A stretch of DNA of 64,000 nucleotides from Pomphorhynchus laevis (GCA_012934845.2 WNNJ02001288.1:1-64000), one strand, 5' to 3'; shown: positions 44,640 to 56,199, counted from the first letter of the stretch. Numbers and translations are program-made. Notes: generated by a model not told the origin, from the sequence alone.

Positions 44640-46909
44640 CTACGTCAGTATTGTTTGGACTAATAAACATTCACTCTTTACGTAACAAAGTTGATCTTGC
44701 TCTCACATTTTTGATGAAAACTTCTTTCCTTACAATTACATTCCTTTCCCGATTTTCCCTCTACATCTCGCTCTCATCGATCTTGGAAACTTCTTGATTT
44801 AGCGCTATTTCAAAATTATCTGGTAAGCTCTTTAGATCTGTCTCCATCATCTGTAAGTATCCTTGCGAATAACTTTGAATCATGCATTACCCAAATTCTT
44901 GATAAAATATTACCGTTAAGGGTTTTTGTTCCACGACGTTCTCATCAATCTCCTTGGTTTGATTGTGAATATGTCACTTCCAAACGTTTACTGCGTCGTT
45001 GTCATCGCCTGTATCTTAGAACACATCGAAGAAATGTTTCTTTGGTAGATACAGCCAGATTATCTTTCAGAGATGCTCGTAAACGATACTGTGAGCTCTT
45101 GAAACATCAATCACTTGCTTACTGACGTGCAAAAATTGAATCACCTTCTTCTCCACCCAATTTGTGGTCTTCCATTAAAAACTTACTTGGACGTTCATGT
45201 CCGAAATCAACAATGTATCATTGCATTTATGCTGAAATCTTCGTGATAAGCTTACTGCAAACATTTCCACCTTTGCTTCCATTAATGACGACTTTTCTTC
45301 TGTCTTGAATCATAATTTGCCGAAACTTTTCTACTTTACGCTTATACATCCTTTGCAAATATTAACTGCACTAACGCGGTTACCAAAGACGACATCTATC
45401 CGAGATATTATCCCAACTAATGTGTTGAAATCTTGCATCCACACAATTCTATCTTATTTGTGTAATCTTTTCAATTCGTCAATTCGGTATTCGAAGTATC
45501 TTGATTCCTTTAAAGTCGTTATTATACGGCCACTTGTGAAGCGATCATATCTTGATCCCATGATTCCTTCTTCGTACAAATCAATTTCTCACTATCGACA
45601 ATCTCCAAAACTTTTAACTTATAATCTTACATCAAATAAGTGACTATCTGAAGGTAAATAACCTGCTTCCGTCTTCTCAATATGCTTATCGTAAACATCA
45701 TTCAAACCTCACTGCATGCACTCAAATTTTTGACCATTTACTTGTCGCCATTGATAAGAGTCGTATTGGTCTTATTATAGCGCATAATTTAGCTTCAGCC
45801 TTTGATGTCGTTTACCATCAAATTTTCCTTGCATGTATACGTCATCGATACGGTTTCTCATCTATTGTTATCAAATGGTTCCAATCATATCTAACTGGTA
45901 GATCTTTATGTGTTGAATCTAATTCAACTTACTCATCTACTTATCAAATCACTCACGGCGTACCTCAAGGTTCTGTTCTTGGACCTCTACTATTCACACT
46001 TCTTGGCGACCTAACATATATAGCCTCTCCTTATGGTTTTCATTTAATTCAATATGCAGGCAACATCGTGCTGTATGCAGACTGTGATCCTTCTTCCGTT
46101 AATGACCTTGCAGACATGGCTTCTCATTGTCTAAATCATCTTTGTAGACATTTGACGTCATTACGTTTAGTAATAAATACGAAGAAATCTGCCCTTATGT
46201 GAATAACACCTCACTCTTTGTCTGATCCTAACATTTCAATCAAACTTTCTGACTATACTTTACCGGTAGTCACTTCTATGACAATTCTCGGAATTTCATT
46301 TGATTTTAACTTGTCATTCCTTCCTTTCATCAGACACAAAGTTCAATGCTGTTTTGTTATCTTGAGGGACATTAGACAAGTAAGACATCATCTCGATACT
46401 CTCATTACGGTGAAATTAGTGAATTCTCTTCTGATTTCCAAACTTGATTATTCTGTTAGTCTTCTTATTAATTATCCGAAATCATCGCTCAAATCTTTGC
46501 AAAGTATTTTAAATTCAGCCGTTAGAGTTATTTTTCGCTTAAGGAAATTCGATCACATATCGCGTTATTCTAATCCTCAGTCTTGGCTAGACATCACGAA
46601 CCGCATAAGGTTTAAACTAGCATGCTTTATGTGGAATATCATAAATGCCAACGCCCTTTCACAGCTCATCTTACCTACATTATCCTGTAAATCAACAACT
46701 TCTATTTCGTTTCGCAGTCATTCTACAAGATCAACATTATATGTTCCACGTCAGTTTTCGCTCACCGCGCATCGGTCATATATAATTGCAGGATCTAAAC
46801 TGTGGAACAATCTTTCCTCAAATGTTAATGCATTATCTTCATATGTACAATTTAAAAAAGGTTTATTTACATTTCTACGAAATCCCAATTTATATTTTTT
46901 GTCATTTTA
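44640..46909 (+). pseudogene. ORF2 of the family A relative, broken
   Basis: Starts with F-G-L-I-N-I-H-S-L-R-N-K-V-D-L-A-L (endonuclease beginning) but loses the rest of the nuclease. The linker F-V-P-R-R-S-H-Q-S-P-W-F-D aligns with the family A linker. RT fingers, palm and thumb follow in three frames to the stop at 46,908-46,910. In-frame TGA codons replace Trp at about 45,124 and 46,199 (family A has W-I-L-P at the second). Active-site residues A-G-N replace A-D-D. Confidence 0.78.
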
Positions 46910-46969
46910 GTGGGCTTTTAAGCGACTGATAGTCACATTTGCCATTTAAAAAACCTTTTCTTCTTCATA

Positions 46970-47340
46970 ACCACACTATTATAGATATGCTATTATAACC
47001 AGACTTTTATAGCTATTATAGCCACACTATTATAGCTATTATAGCCACACTTTTATAGCTATTATGGTCGCACTATTATAGCTATTATAGCCACAACACT
47101 ATTATAGCCACACTATAATAGCCACACCATAATAGACACACTATAATGGCCACACTATTATAGCCACACTATTATTGCCACACTATAATAGTCACACTAT
47201 TATAGCCACACTATTGTAGCCACACCATAATAGCCACACTATTTTAGCCACACTATTATAGCCACCCTTTTTATCTATAATAGCCACACTATTATAGCCA
47301 CCCTTTTTATCTATAATAGCCACACTTGTTTTCTTTATTT
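46970..47340 (+). repeat. Minisatellite, 14-15 bp unit CACACTATTATAGC
   Basis: About 20-25 irregular units built on CCACACTATTATAG, starting right after the tail of the LINE at 46.9 kb. Variants read through ATAATAG or TTTTATAG. It ends in TAGCCACACTTGTTTTC followed by a T-rich segment that recurs after the second array at 48.36 kb. Confidence 0.92.
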
Positions 47341-47399
47341 TATTTTTACACTTGTATTATTTACTTGTATTCTTTATACATCTATTAGTATATTATGAA

Positions 47400-48243
47400 T
47401 TATGAATTTAAATTATGAATTTTCCACATGGAGTTCAGCAAAGGTAGTTGTTCGATAGCTCTTAAAATACCCATATGCACATTCGTAGGCTGCTATTTTG
47501 GTCCACTTTCATTATCTTCCTAAATAATTGACGAATTCGCTACATTATTTGCACAGATTAGTTTTGATCACCCAATTATAATTGCAGGTGATTTCAACAC
47601 CCATTACACTAATCCTCAAAGTACTAAACTACGCCTTATCTCCAGCTTCCTCTATAATCTTGGATAAACCCTTCAATCGTATTCGTCAGATGCAACTTAC
47701 TATATTTATAACAGATTCAGCATCATCGACCTTGTTTTTTGCATCCACTACCGCACAAGTGACGGTGGACGTAGAAAGTTCGTGGTCGTTTATTCCAAAA
47801 CATAAGCCAGTAATTGCCAAAATTGTCATATCACCTCGAGTTCCAATCTCACACAATAAAAATCTAGATATCCCAAAATTCAATCGGCGCATCGACATCG
47901 CATTCCATGTCATGATCGTTCAATATTCTGTCGCTGTAAATTTTGTAATCTACAATGTCCACCTATCTCCCATGTTTTCTCTTGTCCCATTCTTTCCACA
48001 ATTCCACTTCGTAAAATCGATTTACTGCCTGTAGATGATAACATAATCTATCAATATTTAAACACAGTATGATGCTATAAAATCGTGTTGAAGTCAAATG
48101 AAACGATCCTACAAGTATGATCTACCTGCCAGTCGTGGCTAATATAACTATTTTGTTTTCAATTCATGTAATTATTGTATGTTTGGATTTCAGCCCCAGG
48201 CCGAGATGATGCTGTGGGCATTAATAAATAACTTCTCAGATTA
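47400..48243 (+). mobile_element. LINE family C copy with large internal deletion
   Basis: The 5' part (about 47,450-47,830) encodes endonuclease remains (I-I-I-A-G-D-F-N-T-H, F-S-I-I-D-L-V-F), and the 3' part (about 47,930-48,030) encodes the family C C-terminal motif C-R-C-K-F-C-N-L-Q-C-x5-H-V-F-S-C and P-L-R-K-I-D. The RT in between is missing. It ends GCATTAATAAATAACTTCTCAGATTAA, similar to the C3 tail. If the assignment is right, this is the only glimpse of the family C endonuclease in the window. Minisatellite lies on both sides. Confidence 0.7.
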
Positions 48244-48440
48244 ATATATTATAGCCACACTATTATAGCTATTTTAGCCACACTATGATAGCCACACTGT
48301 TATAGCCATACTATTATAGCCACACTGTTATAGGCATAATATTATAGCCACACTTTTACATCTATAATAGCCACACTTGTATTCTTTATTTTATTTTTAC
48401 ACTTGTATTATTTACTTCTATTCTTTATACATCTATTAAT
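48244..48440 (+). repeat. Minisatellite, second array, with flank duplicated from the first
   Basis: Eight or so CCACACTATTATAG-type units, then ATCTATAATAGCCACACTTG and a roughly 70-base T-rich segment nearly identical to 47,320-47,390. The two arrays plus their common right flank form direct repeats bracketing the family C copy. Confidence 0.88.
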
Positions 48441-48503
48441 CTTTTAAATGAAAGATTGATAGATTATAACTCAACAAGGAGACTAAAGACTGAAGTCAAC
48501 TAA

Positions 48504-48960
48504 TTTCAACACACAGTGTCCTTTTCAAGCAAACAATAAAAACAGAAAAGGACATTGTGCGTTGAAAGCTTGCAATCATAAAGAAAACTTGTTTCCTATC
48601 ATGTCTATAAAACCATCATTAACTTGTACGGATACATAAGGGTTAATTTTTATAGGTATTTTATTTCTGCATTTTATTATTTTATCTTCATCACTAACCA
48701 ATCTAATCCAATGCGTGTAAACAAGTCGAACTGGGAGCTAAAACTTTCAATAACATGCCTAATCATAAATTTTGTTCTTTGTAATAAGCATCGACGTCAC
48801 AGGATAATATGACACATTATATTTCTTTCGTAGTCGCTGCTATAAATAGGGGTATATTTTGTTTTTACTGTTTTCTTGAAAAGGAAATTGTGTTGAAAAC
48901 TTGCAATAATAAAGAAAACGTTTTTAATGTCATGTCTATAAAACCATCATTAACTAAAAT
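48504..48960. repeat. Foldback plus partial tandem duplication
   Basis: TTTCAACACACAGTGTCCTT (from 48,504) is inverted at 48,545-48,567 (GAAAAGGACATTGTGCGTTG). The right arm and its downstream flank (to ATGTCTATAAAACCATCATT, 48,622) are repeated with changes at 48,880-48,957. It resembles a short non-autonomous foldback element. The GAAAAGGAC core also appears in the inverted repeat at 52.3 kb. Confidence 0.65.
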
Positions 48961-49275
48961 GAAGTAAGACATGACTTTAAGGATACAATATCTTTGTTAT
49001 ATATTACAAACTTGGATCCTAATCTTGTTTTGAAAAAGAAGTTATGTATTTTCCAATCTGTGAAATCAAAGCATGCTGTCATTTAATTCAAATGACATAC
49101 TGTCATTCATATCAAATGACAAACAGTCATAAAAAATTGGAATAAACCTCATATATTTTGTTGACTTTAACCATTTCAGTAAATAAAATTTGAAATTATT
49201 GTCAATATTTCTATACCAAAAATTATTAAAGATAGTTGTTATATTATAAATTGATTGTTTACTCATATTAAATTA

Positions 49276-49462
49276 TTTATTAGTGGAGAGAGTGAAGTAA
49301 AATATTTATTTAATCGAATTTTCAATAGTCTACTGCGATCATCACCAGGAGTAAATGTTAAAAAAAATATTTTTTGTAACATTTACTCCTCAAGATGATA
49401 GCAGTAGGCTATTGAAAATTCGATTAAATAAACATTCTACTTCACTCTCTCCACTAATAAAT
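49276..49462. repeat. Inverted repeat with about 86-bp arms
   Basis: The left arm 49276-49360 (ATTTATTAGTGGAGAGAGTG...) and the right arm 49377-49462 are complementary with a few mismatches around a 16-base AT spacer. It could fold into a near-perfect hairpin and looks like a MITE-type foldback element. Confidence 0.85.
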
Positions 49463-49867
49463 GATAGTTGTTATTTTAAACTTAATTTGTTAACTTAAAA
49501 ACGCGATTACAAAGTTCTTTTACTTAAAAAAGTGATCCAATAGAAAAAGTGTTTTTGATAACGAAATCAAGAACCGATTTTTTGTTATTACTAAAAGTTA
49601 AGAATGAATTTTATCTTATTGATGTTGTAAAAGTATTTTGTAAAGGCCGACCGATTTTTGTTAAAAAAATCGATCGGCAAAAAAACATTTGATTTTGTTA
49701 TTAAGATTTTATTTCTTACAGTTCATAATTATATAATTATATAATTATTAAGAGTAAAAATTTTTGTTTCTTATTCGATTTATTAATCACTGCTCATGCA
49801 AACTGAAGAAATTTAGGTTAGCAACTTTACTGTTCTAAATCGTGAAATGGAGGAGCTTCTTCCGATT

Positions 49868-49925
49868 AAGAAACTTGTCGGAATGCGGCGTGTTGGATTG
49901 TCTGGAGAACTCAGATTCCTGTAGA
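49868..49925 (+). mobile_element. LINE family B 3' end fragment, plus orientation
   Basis: GGAATGCGGCGTGTTGGATT followed by TCTGGAGAACTCAGAT matches the complement of 4,370-4,400 in copy B1. Only about 50-60 bases can be followed. Confidence 0.6.
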
Positions 49926-50634
49926 CATGATGCTGAAACACAATGAAGACTCCATTAACGACCGACTGACTTTGTTTTCTGTTTTTTCTGAATGTTTTTC
50001 TTTTTTAAACTTAGTGGTTATATAGTTGTTAACAAAATCCTTATTATTATAATTTATTAAAACAGTAAAACTAAAATATCAATAACTTCAAAAACTATTT
50101 TCTACATATTAAAAACGATTCGTTATTTTCCTTTACTTTTTATATCGCCGATGTAACTTTTATTCTAATATTTCCAAATCAATGCCCTTTTCTCTATACT
50201 CTACATTTCTGCGATATTAACTTACATAACGTGATCACATGCTTTTACTACACGGTGGTCAAGTTATATTTTAATTTAAATATTATTTTCGCATTTATTG
50301 AAAAGTTTAGATAATTTTCCGGATTGCTTTAATTAGAACTTGAAATATTTACATTTCTTTTATAAGTCAAGTCAAAATCATTATTATTAAGAGTTTAATA
50401 TATAGAAATAAATTAGTTACTGTTTTATGTTTATATTAATTTATAATATATAAATTAATATAATATTAATATATTATAAATTATTATAATATATATTAAA
50501 TATTACTATTTATTAGTTATATCAAATGACAACTATTTAAAGAACGCAATATTAAACAATATTTTCTACTTTAATACAATACTATCACGACATTGTTAAT
50601 ATTATTAATATCATTTTCTAGATTTTCAGCAAAA

Positions 50635-50927
50635 ATGCCGAGCGTTTTGAGACGTCTAATGTTTCAGGTAAAATTACATATTTGCCCATTCGCAAGTTTA
50701 TCAACATATACCACAGAATATATTGAACCTTGGCTGAAGAACTATCTCGACAGTGATAGTTCAAATGACGTGTTCATTAAACTTAATGAAGAACAAAAGA
50801 AAACAGTTATTGATTTAGAAAGAATTTCGTTAAGAGAATGTGGGCAACAGGCTCCTTCCTTAATTCAAAACGAGTATTGGCCGGAATTATTCCAATTAAA
50901 TAACAGGGAAAGGCAAAAGTTGTTTAA
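50635..50927 (+). CDS. TRMT10C: TRMT10C-type mitochondrial RNase P protein 1, exon 1
   Basis: First coding exon (97 codons plus two bases). It starts MPSVLRRLMFQVKLHICPFA, basic and hydrophobic without acidic residues, as expected for a mitochondrial targeting peptide. An in-frame ATG at 50,593 exists, but the start at 50,635 gives the better presequence and follows AG acceptor-like sites. The remaining residues are an acidic helical region (LNEEQKKTVIDLERISLREC) like the N-terminal domain of MRPP1 proteins. The exon ends at TTTAA|GTATGT. Total predicted protein over three exons is 364 residues; human TRMT10C has about 403. The protein, with an SDR5C1-type partner, methylates N1 of purine 9 in mitochondrial tRNAs and forms the platform for PRORP in 5' tRNA processing. 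Confidence 0.85.
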
Positions 50928-52265
50928 GTATGTTTGCATTTCACTATAAGCATTGATTACACAAATTGATCAAATATAAGTAAATTAAAAATAGCAACTT
51001 TTTTGATCACGCACCGATAATTATTTATAAACGTTTACATTAGTATTTACCAAAATACACATTTGTATTAATACAATTTATTGAATTTAATAAATTTGAA
51101 GCAAAAAACTTATTGGTATTTCAAAAATCAGCTTTCTTTCTTGAAAATGACAAACTTGTATTATGGATTTTAAATCCGATTTTATATCGAAGTTTCGTAA
51201 AGGCAACACTGTATGAACGCAGTCAGAACTATTGAATTCATTACGGGAAATGCTATCTGAATAACCAAGGTTTTCCAATAGCTGGAACTATAACCTCGAA
51301 TTAATTGTTCTCGTATATTATTGGAGCTGAATTATTCCTCATTTTGAACTAAATAATTAATTAAACTAATTAATTTGAACTAACCAATTAATTCCTTAAT
51401 TATGGAATTTATTACCGTAAAGTGTACGGAACACTCCGTACACTTTAAAGCGTATGTATTCTCAGAAATGCGGTTTGATTATAACGATACTAAAAGTACC
51501 TTGCATATGTATATTGTTCGTTCTATCACCGTTTTTGATGTGAACAATGTTCGCATAATGGGTGTGAATTGTGTTCTAAAGTATTTACAGCTTTTCTGTT
51601 AATTTACGTTCCGTGACATATTGACTTGTCATATTTCACGTTTTTAAATTAATTTTGCAAGTTGCTTCACCATTGATATATCATTCATGTGATTTCCGTT
51701 TAATTTTTGTCCAAATTTAAAAAAATGATTTCTTATATAAAAAATATTTGTATAATTATATTTACAATATTTTTATTAAAAATTTTAAAATATTTTATTT
51801 AAAAATTTACATTTAGAACGCTAAATATAAAAAAATATTATTATATAATTATTATACTGTCATCTGAATTATAACAGTCATAATCATGTTTGAAGTATTT
51901 TTATACACATATCTCCCTGACGACTTTAAATTATGCTTATGTTTCGTCTTCGTAAATCTATCAAACAATGCTTTTCGCAACATCGTGTTCATTTAAATGA
52001 ACATCCTCAAGTTCATTTAACTATTAAATATATTAATTAAAATATTTATCATTTAATTTTATCTAAATTAATGTCGGTCTTCTTTAACTTTTACTATATT
52101 TTTCCTTGCTATAATATTTTGCATATACCTAATTACATGTCTAATTAATAATAATTACAATTAGCTCATGGAATTTCCGTAATTCTAACTTACTGGTTTT
52201 TTGCATATTAGACGGAAGTAAAATATATTATGTACAAGGCGCTTAAACATCGAAAGGAATAATAA

Positions 52266-52407
52266 AATAATAAATTATTGTCCACAACTTTTCAACTGTT
52301 ACAATAGTCCTTTTCAATACTTGAAAATACTTGTTGTTTGTCAAGCCATAACACTTGAAAAGGACTATTGCAATAGTTCAAAATTTGTGAATAAAATAAT
52401 TTATCAT
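52266..52407. repeat. Inverted repeat with about 52-bp arms, in intron 1
   Basis: The left arm (52266-52317) ends ACAATAGTCCTTTTCAA and the right arm (52354-52407) begins TTGAAAAGGACTATTGCAAT; 36-base spacer. Shares the GAAAAGGAC core with the foldback at 48.5 kb. Confidence 0.8.
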
Positions 52408-53339
52408 TTTATTATATCTCTCGATGATTAAACGCCCTGAACAAACTAATTATATAAGATTTATATCATTTATATTTATATGAAATTCACGTTTTTAATT
52501 AAAATTGAAAAAAATATTTTTTTGAATTAAATATTAAATAATATATGATGTATTCGAATAAGGAGCAAAATTAATCAAGAGGAAGTGATATCAATCTATC
52601 AAATTACTAATTAACTGTATATTATAATATATCGTTTCTATTTTTATAATTTGTAATTAGTTTAAAATTAGTTTATAAACTAATAATAAACTAATTTATT
52701 TAGTTTATAATTTTTTATAATTAGTTCATGACGTAACATTGCAGCAACACACACTAATACGTTTGTTCCCTTCTTTCGAACGTATACTTTGAATATTTGA
52801 AAATTATAGCTACTTCCACAACACTTGCATATATATGATTCGTAAATTTTATTATTATAAGATAATTTATTAAAAGTTATTTAATTTATTTTTAAAAAAT
52901 ACATTATTATAAAAACATTCAGACCTTTTAGTAATTATTGCCTTAGCTACGATTATCACAGTTTAATCTATTATAGACATTAGTTGATATTAAACAATTA
53001 TATAAATATAAAATTATACAAATATACAATATTTTATAATTTGTAATATACCTTGATAAAGTTATTAATAATATTATTTAATATAATGTATTATATATTA
53101 ACATATATTAGTATATATTATATATTATAATATAATAAAATATAATATATATTATATTTAATATATAATAAAATTTATATAACTTATAATTTATATTATT
53201 TATTCCCAAGTTTGTTAACCCCTCGGTTGATTCTAAAGAATCCTATTATTATTGTATTATACATTAAGTAATTTGAGGAATTTTATTGTCAGTAAATATA
53301 CGAAAGAATGCAATCATTCTTTAATTGCATTATTGAAAT

Positions 53340-53800
53340 TTATATCACTTATATCTGACCGATATATTAGGTATAATATATCAGTCAGATATAATATCTA
53401 ATATTATAATAATAGATAATATATTAGGTATAATATAGCAGTCAGATATATTATCTAATATTATATAATATTATCTAATATTAGATAATATTAGATAATA
53501 TATTAGGTATAATATTAGGTATAATATATCAATCAGATATATTATCTAATATTATAATATTAAATAATATTATATAATATTAGATAATATTAGATAATAT
53601 TAGATAATATTATCTAATTTAGATAATATTATCTAATTTAGATAATATTAGATAATATATTAGGTATAATATTAGGTATAATATATCAATCAGATATATT
53701 ATCTAATATTATAATATTAAATAATATTATATAATATTAGATAATATTAGATAATATTAGATAATATATTAGGTATAATATTATCTAATATTATACTCAT
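53340..53800. repeat. AT-only tandem repeat array in intron 1
   Basis: Built from (T)ATTAGATAATA and ATATTAGGTATAATAT units. A higher-order unit of about 165 bases is repeated: 53,507-53,600 recurs almost unchanged at 53,672-53,765. Strong potential for cruciform folding. Confidence 0.85.
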
Positions 53801-54067
53801 TTGAAATTCGATCGTTAATTATTGTGGATTATAAAGATCCTATGAATACTAAAAGCTATTATTACTTCTAATAGCTTTTTATTACTGATTGTTAACTATT
53901 AAATATTTTATACAAATTTTGCCTTCTACATTGTCCTGCTTATTGATCCAAAATCTTCTGATTTTAGAATTATGAGAACATGGCTGTTTGTAATGGCTGT
54001 TTGACTATTCATATTTGCGATTAGTTTATTATTTACTTTGTGGTATTAGTTCTTTGTGTAAATTTAG

Positions 54068-54700
54068 GTTTTTGTATTTGAAAGAAGTATACGCAGAGCA
54101 GAAAATAATTGATCGTGAAGCTCAAGCCTCCTTTATGCAATTAAAGCAAAAGGAGAGGGAACATCGTATAAAGAAAGGCTTACCAGCTTCTTCTTATCCC
54201 GGATATACTTCATATTTGACACATATCGGAACTCGTCAAGAACTGCACAATGATCGAATGAAATTCTTATGTGCACTGTTGCTTAATCATCGATTGTACA
54301 TCGACTGCGGTTTCGAGGAAGCTCATCGTCCAATTGATTTAAAATACCTTGCCGAACAAATAATATTAGGATCGGGTGTGAATAAACTCTATGATAGACC
54401 ATTCGCCATAACTTTATGTAACTTCCGTATTCAAAGTACGCTGGCTACAAGAATTAGAGAACGCTGTCCTATTGATCATTTACTTTTGGATTACACGGAC
54501 AAAGACATTATAGACTGTGAACCTTTGGACAAAATGGTTTATCTTTCGCCTCAGAGTAATTGTGAAATGAAATCATATGATCCAGACAAGAAGTACATTA
54601 TAGGCGGCTTAGTGGACAAGCCTAGTCGACCTCTTACATTTACGAAGTGTAAAGAATTGGGAATAAAATGCGAAAAATTGCCATTAGACAGATATTTAAA
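54068..54700 (+). CDS. TRMT10C: TRMT10C-type mitochondrial RNase P protein 1, exon 2
   Basis: Acceptor AAATTTAG|GTTTTTG; joined to exon 1 it reads K-F-L-Y-L-K-E-V-Y-A. It contains a coiled region (ASFMQLKQKEREHRIKKGL) and most of the TRM10 SPOUT methyltransferase domain: F-C-A-L-L-L-N-H-R-L-Y-I-D-C-like strand, N-F-R-I-Q-S-T, V-Y-L-S-P-Q-S-N, Y-I-I-G-G-L-V-D and L-P-L-D-R-Y-L, the cofactor-binding signatures of the family. It ends TATTTAAA|GTTAGT. If the intron were read through, the frame would stop after about 45 further codons. All hallmark motifs are intact, so the gene looks functional. Confidence 0.92.
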
Positions 54701-55035
54701 GTTAGTGTTATTTAGCTACATTAATGAATGTATTGAAATCAGTTATAGCGAATGTCATATTTTTAATATCACCAGACCATATATTTTAAATTGTAAATAT
54801 TTTTGTAAGTTACAAGGTCTAACTTTTTAAATGCGATGTAATGATCCATAATAACTAATGAAATAAGATAATGTGGATGCTTTTGGAGATATATAGCATC
54901 ATATAACCCTGAAATTTATAATACAACTGATCAGAATAAGCAAATGTGTAATTTCACTTTCTAAAGTTGATTTTCCATTAATACAACATAAAATAGGAAT
55001 GAATTCCAATGAGTCCTACCTAAAAAGTCAACAGC

Positions 55036-55262
55036 AGTTTGCTACATTTCAGTATTGATGGACCTCATCAGCACTGATCCAATATCAACGTTTCACGTTT
55101 CGGTCCTTTTAACGTTAGCTAGCGATCACTTGATTCTTCTGCGGTATTGACAATTAGATTTAATAAAAGAGTTTCGTCTTACATTTTGCAAATTTATATG
55201 AAATCATTTATGATTTTCAATTGAATTAGCGTTGGTAGGGGAAGGTGCTACCTTCCTTTACC
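55036..55262. repeat. Intron 2 repeat, copy a
   Basis: Landmarks on the plus strand: TTTCAGTATTG, CTCATCAGCACTGATCCAAT, ACGTTTCACGTTTCGGTCC, GATCACT(T/C)GA(T/C)TC, ATTTTGCAAAT, then GTTGGTAGGGGAAGG with the near-complement TACCTTCC. Same order as in copies b, c and d. Confidence 0.82.
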
Positions 55263-55319
55263 AAGAAAAGTATTTTATTCAATAAAATATCTACTTCTAA
55301 TCATGATGGTCTAATAGCA

Positions 55320-55840
55320 CTTAACTATTACTAAAACACCCATTTACGCCATTTACTTTTGAACTTCTTGTCAGACTTCTGCTTATCTTTCCAGAATTAA
55401 CCTTGCTATCATATACCGTCCAGATTCTTGTTCATTGTCTATTTTTTCTTTTTCGCGAATTCTTAGAATTAACTCTTATATTTCATCACTACTATTTTTA
55501 AGTTAATAGAATTGTGCGGTCAATGTTACAATTGAAATTTTTGATGAAACTGCAAGCTGCTTAAATCCTATCTAGAAGCCAACAACATTACTCTCATTTC
55601 AGTATTGGCGTACCTAATCAGCTACAGATCTAATATCTATGTTTCACGTTTTGGCCCTTTTGCTATCGCCTGACGATCACTCGACTCGTCTGCTTTATTG
55701 GCAATTGGATTTTATAAAAGACTCATAAAAGTCTTTGACTTTTAGATTTTATAAAGGTCTTACATTCTGCAAATGTAAATGAAATCATTTCTAATTTTAA
55801 ATTTAATGAGCTTTGGTAGGGGAAGGATCTACCTTCAATT
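55320..55840. repeat. Intron 2 repeat, copy b with extra upstream segment
   Basis: It contains all landmarks of copy a (from about 55,590) plus 200 upstream bases that recur only in the inverted copy d. In that upstream segment the plus strand reads I-N-L-A-I-I-Y-R-P-D-S at about 55,395-55,427, resembling the LDLAIVYRPGSS of the family A endonuclease. The repeat may therefore descend from a LINE-linked non-autonomous element. Confidence 0.78.
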
Positions 55841-55964
55841 TGAAAACCTACTTATATTTTTTGAATAATTACTATTATCAAACTAGTCATTTATAGTTTG
55901 TTTGTTCAATTTTAAGTGGATATACCTATTTTTAATTACATGTACCTATAATTTATATAATTTG

Positions 55965-56190
55965 ACTCGTCTTAGTCTGCTGTATTAACAGTTAGATTGA
56001 ATGAAAAACTCTATTTGAAATTTTGCAAATTTAATTAAAATCATTTATGATTTCAAATTAAATCAGCGTTGGCAGAGAAATGTTCTACATTCCCCTACCA
56101 ATATTAGGTCTTGATTTGATCCAATATCTACGTTTTACGCTTCGGTCTTTTTAATGCTGGCTATCAATCACTCGACTCGTTTGCTTTATT
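55965..56190. repeat. Intron 2 repeat, copy c, halves rearranged
   Basis: The 3' half (ATTTTGCAAATTTAATTAAA to CCCCTACCAA, 55,965-56,104) precedes a 5' half (CCAATATCTACGTTTTACGC to GAGTCTTTTAT, 56,119-56,200). The order is as in the junction of two tandem copies. Confidence 0.7.
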
Positions 56191-56199
56191 ATGAGTCTT

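Larger units (their letters stand above)
43471..46965 (+). mobile_element. LINE family A relative (CR1/L2-like) with Cys-rich plus PHD-like ORF1, internally deleted
   Basis: Plus strand: ORF1 (43471-44439), remains of the endonuclease start (about 44,640-44,700), linker (about 44,760-45,130), RT (45,300-46,900) and a 3' end with a GCGACT/AGTCAC stem-loop (46922-46927 with 46931-46936) and ATTTGCCATTTAAA. Most of the endonuclease is deleted near 44,710-44,760. RT landmarks are G-V-P-Q-G-S-V-L-G-P-L-L-F and I-Q-Y-A-G-N-I-V-L-Y, where the usual A-D-D is A-G-N, so the active site is lost. It is clearly related to family A but much diverged and dead. Confidence 0.82.
48961..50634. other. AT-rich upstream region of TRMT10C with foldback
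   Basis: Contains the inverted repeat at 49.3-49.5 kb and the small family B fragment at 49.9 kb. The sequence just before 50,635 has pyrimidine-rich AG sites (TCATTTTCTAG, GATTTTCAG), so a 5' UTR intron is possible. No promoter element can be named. Confidence 0.4.
50928..54067 (+). other. TRMT10C intron 1
   Basis: 3.1 kb, GTATGT...AAATTTAG. Contains an inverted repeat (52.27-52.41 kb) and an AT-rich tandem array (53.34-53.80 kb). Otherwise nothing is recognised; the frames at 51087-51278 (minus) and 51402-51602 (plus) have no features. Confidence 0.75.

Noticed and set aside
46970-48440. CRISPR array
   Set aside because: The repeats are irregular 14-15 bp units without unique spacers, in a eukaryotic genome; it is a minisatellite.
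50593-50634. Upstream in-frame ATG as the TRMT10C start
   Set aside because: It gives a hydrophobic MLILLISFSRFSAK extension that crosses two acceptor-like AG sites; the ATG at 50,635 yields a typical mitochondrial presequence. Not fully excluded.
51402-51602. 66-codon frame in TRMT10C intron 1 as an extra exon
   Set aside because: It does not resemble any part of TRM10 proteins, and exons 1 and 2 join in frame without it.
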